A stretch of 11,641 nucleotides of DNA. It comes from Ruminococcus sp. UBA3800 (GTDB lineage: Bacteria > Bacillota > Clostridia > Oscillospirales > Ruminococcaceae). The stretch is taken from positions 1 through 11,641 of the forward strand of contig DFEO01000004.1 in NCBI GenBank assembly GCA_002368715.1. The letters run 5' to 3'. The notes below the pieces were generated by a model that saw only the letters and a list, made by a program, of their open reading frames with translations, did not search any database and was not told where the DNA came from. A program made the translations under genes and the position numbers. Below are positions 7,211 to 11,641 of the stretch, piece by piece (positions within the stretch are counted from its first letter, which is position 1; each line of letters opens with the position of its first letter).

Positions 7211-7386
7211 ACTTGACACACCACAGCTTTGCCTCCAAACCCTCGCTCGTCTGTGAGCATTCGCTCACAGCGAGCTCGGGAGCGTATGGGGGAGGGCTTC
7301 GCCCTCGTTACCGACCCATCAGGGCTTCGCCCCGAACCCCATTATCTAAGGCATTTTAATTGGTGTGTCAAAGGGATAACCATAAT
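7198..7386. mobile_element. MITE-like element with terminal inverted repeats and internal hairpins
   Basis: The left end carries ATTATGGTTAT (7198-7208), four bases, then TTGACACACCA (7213-7223). The right end carries the exact inverse of both, TGGTGTGTCAA (7361-7371) and ATAACCATAAT (7376-7386), so 22 of 26 terminal bases pair. A 9-base direct repeat ATATAAATT lies at 7192-7200 and 7385-7393; with ends at 7200 and 7384 it would leave an 8-base target duplication. Inside are a 13-pair hairpin (7245-7275) and ATGGGG/CCCCAT arms (7286-7342) enclosing GAGGGC-TTC-GCCCTC (7292-7306) and a GGGC-TTC-GCCC hairpin (7322-7332). No coding sequence is seen inside. It sits between the cdaA promoter and start codon and would be transcribed into the leader. 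A structured cis-regulatory RNA is the alternative reading. Confidence 0.6.
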
Positions 7387-7387
7387 A

Positions 7388-7428
7388 TAAATTAAATATA
7401 TTTACTTCTAAATTAAATATATTTACTT
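7388..7428. repeat. Perfect 20-base tandem repeat, period 21
   Basis: A 20-base AT-rich unit starting TAAATTAAAT and ending ATTTACTT occurs at 7388-7407 and again at 7409-7428, without a mismatch and offset by two helical turns. It starts at the right end of the MITE-like element and reaches the predicted cdaA transcription start near 7423. It contains two of the ATATTTAC boxes noted nearby. Confidence 0.85.
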
Positions 7429-7429
7429 T

Positions 7430-7458
7430 ATTATATCACAATTTTTTCCCCGTGGCAA
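7430..7458 (-). promoter_or_regulatory. Sigma-A promoter of the cdaA operon
   Basis: On the minus strand the -35 is TTGCCA (7458 to 7453) and the -10 is a perfect TATAAT (7435 to 7430), with a 17-base spacer ending in TGA, an extended -10. Transcription should begin near 7423 and cross the tandem repeat and the MITE-like element before reaching cdaA. No other comparable promoter was found closer to the gene. Confidence 0.8.
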
Positions 7459-7507
7459 GGGCTTCGGAGCAAAAATATTTACATTCTGTAACATTTTCGT
7501 TTTCTGC

Positions 7508-7536
7508 TTGAAAACAAGTTGTAAATATGGTAGAAT
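7508..7536 (+). promoter_or_regulatory. Sigma-A promoter of pheA
   Basis: The -35 TTGAAA (7508-7513) and -10 TAGAAT (7531-7536) are 17 bases apart, with TG at 7528-7529 giving an extended -10. Transcription should start near 7543, 76 bases before the pheA start. A GTAAATAT box (7521-7528) lies in the spacer. The short leader shows no T-box or clear attenuator. Confidence 0.82.
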
Positions 7537-7618
7537 GTATTTGTCTTTATCGCCCGCTGTGCCGGCATCAGGAGCACGGCATAAAGCGGCGCACTGTTTT
7601 AGCGAAAGGAACGATGAT

Positions 7619-8731
7619 ATGGAGCTTGAACAACTCAGAAAGCAGATAGATGATATAAATTCTCAGATGCTCTCGCTTTTTGCCGAGAGGATGCGCATAA
7701 GCCGTGATATTGCGCAGTATAAGCTCGAGCACGGCATGGAGGTCTTTCAGCAGTCCCGTGAGAACCAGATACTCGACACCGTAAGAAACAGCGCTCCCGA
7801 GGGCCTGGAAAACGCATCCGAGCTGTTTTTCCAGACCGTTATGGACATATCGAAGTGTCTCCAGTTTCAGGAGCTGACTTCGGCACAGGCATCGGAAGTG
7901 TACAAAAAAGCGGACTTTTCCAGGCACTATGTAACGGCTGTGCCGGGGGCGTTCGGGTCTTATTCGCAGATGGCTGCGGACAAGCTGACGCCCGACCACG
8001 AGCCTATCTTTTTCAGTGATTTCGAGGACGTTTTCAGAGCTGTCGAGAGCGGCAGAGCCGATTTCGGGGTGCTGCCCATTGCAAACTCCACGGCAGGCAG
8101 CGTGAGCCTGACCTACGAGCTTCTGAAAAAATACGACCTGAGGATATGCCAGGCAACTAAGGTCAGGGTGTCCCACTGTCTTGCGGCAAAAAGGCACACC
8201 AGACTCGAGGACGTGACTATCGTTTATTCCCACGAGCAGGCGATAATGCAGTGTTCGGGCTTCTTACGGGCGCACGGGCTGAAGGCTCACCACTATGCGA
8301 ACACCGCTCTTGCTGCCGAATATGTCAGGGACTGTGACGAGCCTTATGCGGCTATCTGCTCGGAGAAGGCGGCAAGGGAGCTGGGGCTCGATATCCTCGA
8401 GCGTGACATCACGGACGCCAAGGAAAACTATACAAAGTTCATCCTCATAAGCCGTGAGAACCTTATCCCCGAGGGTGCCGACCTTATCACGGTGTCGCTG
8501 GCGCTGCCTCACCAGAAGTCGGCGCTTTACAGGCTGCTGACAAAGTTCTCGGTGGCAGGGCTCAACCTTACGATGATAAAGAGCAGACCCGTTGCTAACA
8601 CCGATTTTGATGCGGTGTTCTATCTCGATTTCGAGGGTGACATCTCGGAGCCGAACGTGATAAAGCTTATGAACGAGCTGAGCGGCGAGCTTTCATATTT
8701 CAAGTTCCTCGGGAACTACAAAGAGATATAA
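7619..8731 (+). CDS. pheA: Bifunctional chorismate mutase / prephenate dehydratase
   Basis: The 370-residue P-protein converts chorismate to prephenate and then to phenylpyruvate, the committed branch to phenylalanine, in the cytoplasm. Residues 1 to about 87 form an AroQ chorismate mutase helix bundle with Arg7, Arg29, Lys35 and Arg47-Glu48 in catalytic-type places. The prephenate dehydratase domain follows (about 105-280) with GSYSQMAA at 113-120, PIANSTAGS at 153-161 and YTKF at 271-274. An ACT domain (about 288-365) with SALYRLL at 301-307 and KSRP at 321-324 should give feedback inhibition by phenylalanine. Family-typical PIEN and TRF read PIAN and TKF here. The ATG at 7619 follows AAAGGA at eight bases; an in-frame start at 7508 would lie inside the promoter. 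Confidence 0.95.
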   Translation: MELEQLRKQIDDINSQMLSLFAERMRISRDIAQYKLEHGMEVFQQSRENQILDTVRNSAPEGLENASELFFQTVMDISKCLQFQELTSAQASEVYKKADFSRHYVTAVPGAFGSYSQMAADKLTPDHEPIFFSDFEDVFRAVESGRADFGVLPIANSTAGSVSLTYELLKKYDLRICQATKVRVSHCLAAKRHTRLEDVTIVYSHEQAIMQCSGFLRAHGLKAHHYANTALAAEYVRDCDEPYAAICSEKAARELGLDILERDITDAKENYTKFILISRENLIPEGADLITVSLALPHQKSALYRLLTKFSVAGLNLTMIKSRPVANTDFDAVFYLDFEGDISEPNVIKLMNELSGELSYFKFLGNYKEI

Positions 8732-8742
8732 GGGAAATATTT

Positions 8743-8814
8743 TGTACAGCTTTATTCTTTTGCTGTACGATCTATTACGCTTGCTGCCTCTGCCCGGCGG
8801 CAGAGCACAGCAGC
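8743..8814 (+). other. Two adjacent hairpins between pheA and the SPFH gene
   Basis: GTACAGC (8744-8750) pairs with GCTGTAC (8762-8768) around an 11-base T-rich loop. CTCTGCC (8788-8794) pairs with GGCAGAG (8799-8805) around CGGC, extended by GCTGC (8783-8787) and GCAGC (8810-8814) across a four-base bulge. Neither is followed by a T run, so they are not standard terminators. They may stabilise or process a pheA transcript that continues into the next gene, since no good promoter is seen for that gene. Confidence 0.5.
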
Positions 8815-8863
8815 GGAAACTGTTTGCAGGGCTTTAAAACACCTGTATGAAAGGAAGGTAAAA

Positions 8864-9739
8864 ATGGAACAGAGCAAGGTTTATGATGTTAAGACAGGCG
8901 GACCGAAAAAATGGCTGATAGCGCTCATCATTGCGGCAGTTGTGCTCATCGTGATCGGGTTTGCTTCGGTGGCTATCGTGCCGGCAGGCTCGACAGGTGT
9001 AGTCACCACCTTCGGCAAGGTGAGCGAGAACACTTACAGCGAGGGTTTTCACCTGAAAATACCGTTTGCCCAGCAGGTGGCTATCGTTTCAAACAAGATC
9101 CAGGTCTATGAAACGGATGCCTCCGCAGTGTCGAAGGACCTTCAGACGGTCAATTCAAAGATAGCTATAAACTTCAGGGTCAGGAGCGATTATTCTGCCT
9201 CGATCTATAAGAACATCGGCGCTGAATATCAGGCGGTCATCCTCACCCCTGCGGCTCAGGAGTCGATGAAGAGCATCACCGCAAAATACAATGCCGAGCA
9301 GCTGATAACCCAGCGCAACCTTGTGGGCGAGGAGATAAAGGAGCTGCTCGAGAGCAAGGTCAGCGAATACGGGATACAGATCGAGAAGTTCAATATCATA
9401 AACTTCGATTTCTCCGCCGAATTCAATGCAGCCATCGAGCAGAAGCAGGTAGCCGAGCAGAACAAGCTGAGAGCCCAGACCGAGAAGGAGCAGAAGGTCA
9501 TCGAGGCGCAGGCAGAGGCTGAAAAGGTGAAGATAAGCGCCGAGGCTCAGGCAGAGAGCATAAAGACAAAGGCCGAGGCTCAGGCGGAGGCAAACAAGAC
9601 CATAGCCGAGAGCCTTAACAGCGACCTTATCCGCTATCAGACGATAGAAAAGTGGGACGGTGTCGTTCCGAAGGTGGCAGGCTCGGCAAACCCGCTGGTG
9701 TCGCTGGACATTGACGAAAATGCGGAAGCTGCCGAATAA
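8864..9739 (+). CDS. SPFH/prohibitin-family membrane protein
   Basis: The 291-residue protein belongs to the SPFH (stomatin/prohibitin/flotillin) superfamily, ring-forming scaffolds on the inner face of membranes. A basic N-terminus precedes one membrane helix at about residues 17-39. The SPFH domain starts with VPAGSTGVVTTFGKV at about 39-53 and runs to about 190. A charged, Ala/Glu/Lys-rich coiled coil follows at about 190-255 with repeated AEAQAE heptads. The tail RYQTIEKWDGVVPKV resembles prohibitin-like members. The start follows AAGGAAGG at good spacing. No NfeD-type partner gene is adjacent. The exact role is unknown; membrane quality control or microdomain organisation is inferred from the family. 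Confidence 0.9.
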   Translation: MEQSKVYDVKTGGPKKWLIALIIAAVVLIVIGFASVAIVPAGSTGVVTTFGKVSENTYSEGFHLKIPFAQQVAIVSNKIQVYETDASAVSKDLQTVNSKIAINFRVRSDYSASIYKNIGAEYQAVILTPAAQESMKSITAKYNAEQLITQRNLVGEEIKELLESKVSEYGIQIEKFNIINFDFSAEFNAAIEQKQVAEQNKLRAQTEKEQKVIEAQAEAEKVKISAEAQAESIKTKAEAQAEANKTIAESLNSDLIRYQTIEKWDGVVPKVAGSANPLVSLDIDENAEAAE

Positions 9740-9773
9740 CAGACCGATAAAACGGACACTTTAGTATATTATA

Positions 9774-9812
9774 TGTACAGATAAATTCCCAATAGGTTTT
9801 ATCAGCTGTACA
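9774..9812 (+). other. Hairpin in the ispF leader just before its ribosome site
   Basis: TGTACAGATAAA (9774-9785) pairs with TTTATC (9798-9803) and TGTACA (9807-9812), giving a 12-pair stem with a three-base bulge and a 12-base loop. It ends at the A run before the ispF GGAGG, so it could influence ribosome access or mark an RNA processing site. AT-rich TATATTAT at 9765-9772 could be a -10, but no good -35 is present. Confidence 0.5.
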
Positions 9813-9825
9813 AAAAGGAGGACTT

Positions 9826-10305
9826 ATGGATATCCGCATAGGCCACGGCTATGACGTTCACCGCCTGACCGAGGGAAGAGATCTCATCCTCGGCGGCGTG
9901 AAGATAGACTGGGAAAAGGGGCTGCTGGGGCATTCCGATGCCGATGTGCTGACCCATGCGATAATGGACGCTATACTCGGGGCGCTCGCCCTCGGGGATA
10001 TCGGGCAGCATTTCCCCGACACCGACGAGAGGTACAAGGGAGCCGACAGCATAGCACTTTTGAGGGAGGTCATCTCGATCATCGCCGCCGAGGGCTGGAG
10101 GGTGTCAAACATCGACTCGACCGTTTGCGCCCAGGCGCCGAAGCTCTCGCCGCACATCACGGCCATGCGCAGCCGCCTTGCCGAAGCGATAGGCTGCGGC
10201 ATCTCGCAGGTGTCGGTAAAGGCCACCACCGAGGAGCATCTCGGCTTCACGGGAGAGGGGCTTGGCATATCGGCAACTGCGGTGTGTCTGCTGACCAAGG
10301 ATTAG
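9826..10305 (+). CDS. ispF: 2-C-methyl-D-erythritol 2,4-cyclodiphosphate synthase
   Basis: IspF releases CMP and forms the cyclic diphosphate in the MEP pathway to isoprenoids; it works as a cytoplasmic homotrimer. The 159-residue length is typical. The N-terminal [11 protein letters not shown] supplies the metal ligands Asp10 and His12, and His44 in VLTHAIMDA is the third. GHSDAD at 35-40 and the [11 protein letters not shown] loop (58-68) are intact, as is a C-terminal [13 protein letters not shown], where the more usual Lys before LGFTG is His. The ATG follows AAAGGAGG at four bases. No ispD is adjacent. A terminator follows 12 bases after the stop. Confidence 0.96.
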   Translation: MDIRIGHGYDVHRLTEGRDLILGGVKIDWEKGLLGHSDADVLTHAIMDAILGALALGDIGQHFPDTDERYKGADSIALLREVISIIAAEGWRVSNIDSTVCAQAPKLSPHITAMRSRLAEAIGCGISQVSVKATTEEHLGFTGEGLGISATAVCLLTKD

Positions 10306-10317
10306 CAGAAAATATGC

Positions 10318-10349
10318 AAAAAGCCACCCTTTTCTGGGTGGCTTTTTTT
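10318..10349 (+). terminator. Intrinsic terminator of ispF
   Basis: AAAAAGCCACCC (10318-10329) and GGGTGGCTTTTT (10336-10347) pair fully around a six-base loop and are followed by T's to 10349. The A run makes it workable in both directions. Confidence 0.93.
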
Positions 10350-10415
10350 ATAGTTAAACCCTATATTGTAATACGTACCGAGTTATGTGCGGATTTAAGA
10401 AATATATGCTCGCCC

Positions 10416-10478
10416 TGTCAGGGGGCTTTCCGGTCGCCCCCTGACAACCCCTTCGGATAAAAAATATAAGTATTTTTT
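10416..10478. other. Two strong hairpins in gene-free DNA after ispF
   Basis: The gene-free stretch 10306-10592 contains a perfect 11-pair stem, TGTCAGGGGGC (10416-10426) with GCCCCCTGACA (10436-10446), around a nine-base loop. It is followed by AAAAAATA (10459-10466) and TATTTTTT (10471-10478), an AT stem of eight pairs. These are in addition to the three terminators in the same stretch. They may belong to a small RNA or a palindromic repeat. No promoter for a small RNA was convincing. Confidence 0.5.
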
Positions 10479-10510
10479 CTACGGCGGTTAGCTTGTTAAC
10501 TAAGGTATAA

Positions 10511-10541
10511 AAAAGGACCCCGCCGAAGACAGGGTCCTTTT
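10511..10541 (-). terminator. Second terminator beyond dnaJ
   Basis: AAAAGGACCC (10511-10520) pairs with GGGTCCTTTT (10532-10541). Read on the minus strand, the stem is followed by TTTTTT, a good intrinsic terminator; read on the plus strand the tail is TTTTCTTT. It probably backs up the dnaJ terminator or insulates both neighbours. Confidence 0.75.
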
Positions 10542-10558
10542 CTTTAGAACTCTCAAAC

Positions 10559-10588
10559 AAAGAGCCACCTGATAACGGGTGGCTCTTT
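10559..10588 (-). terminator. Intrinsic terminator of dnaJ
   Basis: AAAGAGCCACC (10559-10569) and GGTGGCTCTTT (10578-10588) form an 11-pair stem with an eight-base loop, five bases after the dnaJ stop. On the minus strand the tail is TTTGTTTG. Its stem core resembles that of the ispF terminator. Confidence 0.85.
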
Positions 10589-10592
10589 TCTA

Positions 10593-11641
10593 TTATGTGA
10601 ACTTCGATCTTAGCTTGTCGAAGAATGTGCTTCTCTTTGCGTAGTTCTTGTCAGACAGCGACTGCTCAAATTCCTTGAGCTTCTGCTTCTGGTCCTTCGT
10701 CAGGTTCTTCGGCACCTCGATGTTCACCTTGACATAATGGTCGCCGTGGTCGGGACGGTTTATCTTCTTTATGCCCTTTCCTCTCAGGCGGAACACCGTC
10801 CCCGTCTGTGTGCCCTCGGGGACTTTATACGTCACCTTGCCTTCAACTGTCGGCACAGTTATCTCGTCGCCAAGTGTCGCCTGTGTATAGGTCAGCGGTA
10901 TCTCCGTCCACACGTCATAACCGTCACGCTCGAAAAGCGGGTCGGGACGCACCGTTACCGTTATGTGCAGATCTCCGTTCGGGCCGCCGTTTATGCCGCT
11001 GCTGCCCTCGCCTGCCACACGCAGTATCTGTCCGTCATCCACACCTGCCGGAACATCTATCTCCTTCTCGACAGAGCCTCTGATCCTGCCCTGACCCTGA
11101 CACACCTTGCAGGGGTTTTCAACTATCTTGCCCTTGCCGTGACAGCGGTTGCAGGTGGTGGTCTGGGCTATGTTGCCAAAAGGTGTCCTCTGGGTAACTC
11201 TCACAGTTCCCCTGCCGTTACAGTCGGGACACGTCTTCGGCGCCGAGCCTGCCTCTGCTCCGCTTCCGCCGCAGGCTGTACACCTCTGCGCACGGTTGAC
11301 CCTGACGGTCACGGTCTTTCCCTTGCAGGCATCCATAAAGTCGATGATAACATTCGCCTTAACGTCCTCGCCCCGTCTGGGAGCGTTCGGGTCTGCTCTT
11401 CTGCCGCCTCCGAAGCCTCCGAAGCCGCTGAAGATAGAGTCAAAAATATCGCCCATATCTCCGAAGCCGCCAAACCCTCCGGCACCTGCTCCGCCGCCGT
11501 AGTTGGGGTCCACACCTGCGTGGCCGAACTGGTCATAGCGTGCTCTTTTGTCCTTGTCGGAGAGCACCTCATAAGCCTCGTTTATCTCTTTGAACTTCTC
11601 CTCGGCCGCCTTGTCGCCGGGGTGAAGGTCGGGGTGATACT
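10593..11641 (-). CDS. dnaJ: Chaperone DnaJ (Hsp40), 5' end outside the window
   Basis: DnaJ stimulates DnaK ATPase and delivers unfolded proteins to it in the cytoplasm. About 349 codons are visible; the start and first 30 or so residues lie beyond 11641. The fragment begins YHPDLHPGD, so the HPD motif needed for DnaK activation is present (codons 11628-11636), followed by the rest of the J domain (EAYEVLSDKDKRARYDQFG). A Gly/Phe-rich region follows. Four zinc-binding CxxCxGxG repeats come next (CTACGGSG, CPDCNGRG, CNRCHGKG, CKVCQGQG), then the C-terminal substrate-binding domains. This makes it a type I DnaJ. A GTG at 11565-11567 is an internal Val, not a start. In related bacteria dnaJ follows hrcA-grpE-dnaK, which would lie to the right. 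Confidence 0.97.
   Translation of the reverse strand, partial: YHPDLHPGDKAAEEKFKEINEAYEVLSDKDKRARYDQFGHAGVDPNYGGGAGAGGFGGFGDMGDIFDSIFSGFGGFGGGRRADPNAPRRGEDVKANVIIDFMDACKGKTVTVRVNRAQRCTACGGSGAEAGSAPKTCPDCNGRGTVRVTQRTPFGNIAQTTTCNRCHGKGKIVENPCKVCQGQGRIRGSVEKEIDVPAGVDDGQILRVAGEGSSGINGGPNGDLHITVTVRPDPLFERDGYDVWTEIPLTYTQATLGDEITVPTVEGKVTYKVPEGTQTGTVFRLRGKGIKKINRPDHGDHYVKVNIEVPKNLTKDQKQKLKEFEQSLSDKNYAKRSTFFDKLRSKFT

Noticed and set aside
7129..7260. N-terminal extension of CdaA from an ATG at 7260
   Set aside because: The extension would be coded by the MITE-like element, has no ribosome site and does not resemble CdaA; a good site precedes 7128.
7198..7386. c-di-AMP (ydaO-type) riboswitch in the cdaA leader
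   Set aside because: The hairpins do not show the conserved ydaO core as far as I can recall it; a covariance search would be needed to be certain.
7388..7428. Start of a CRISPR array
   Set aside because: Only two AT-rich units exist, with a one-base gap rather than spacers of about 30 bases, and no cas genes are near.
8824..8852. Promoter for the SPFH gene (TTGCAG with TATGAA)
   Set aside because: Transcription would begin inside or after the ribosome site, leaving no usable leader.

Overview
The window looks like chromosomal DNA from a Gram-positive Firmicute of the Ruminococcus/Oscillospiraceae type. The evidence is a HrcA/CIRCE heat-shock operator, a cdaA-cdaR (c-di-AMP) pair, strong AGGAGG-like ribosome sites, consensus sigma-A promoters, a bifunctional chorismate mutase-prephenate dehydratase and moderately GC-rich, AGC-rich coding sequence. 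The genus is inferred from general gene resemblance, not proven. No phage, transposase, CRISPR, tRNA or rRNA gene was seen.

Layout from left to right. Positions 135-2475 hold a minus-strand operon: a divergent galactokinase-like GHMP kinase (galK-like), then an unknown soluble protein, then an unknown three-helix membrane protein. The last two overlap by ATGA. A near-perfect sigma-A promoter lies at 2535-2563. Positions 2476-2794 are a divergent regulatory region with a CIRCE operator for the plus-strand hsp20 gene (2795-3214), which ends in a strong terminator at 3241-3275. Positions 3274-7128 hold the minus-strand cluster cdaA, cdaR, FAD-dependent dehydrogenase. CdaA makes c-di-AMP at the membrane and CdaR is its membrane-anchored YbbR-domain regulator. 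The glmM gene often found next to them is absent here.

Positions 7129-7618 form the most unusual stretch. Divergent consensus promoters drive cdaA (7430-7458, minus) and pheA (7508-7536, plus). Between the cdaA promoter and the cdaA start lies a roughly 185-base element with 26-base imperfect terminal inverted repeats, a possible target-site duplication, and several strong internal hairpins. A perfect 20-base direct repeat of period 21 abuts it, and an ATATTTAC box recurs across both promoters.

Positions 7619-10305 carry pheA (phenylalanine synthesis), an SPFH/prohibitin-like membrane protein and ispF (MEP isoprenoid pathway), all plus strand, with structured intergenic regions. Positions 10306-10592 have no gene but contain a row of strong hairpins, including terminators for ispF and dnaJ. 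Positions 10593-11641 hold the dnaJ chaperone gene on the minus strand, whose 5' end runs off the window.

The genes are mostly housekeeping: sugar phosphorylation, heat shock (hsp20 and dnaJ), second-messenger synthesis, aromatic amino acids and isoprenoids. The likely novelty is in the non-coding DNA, especially the cdaA leader.
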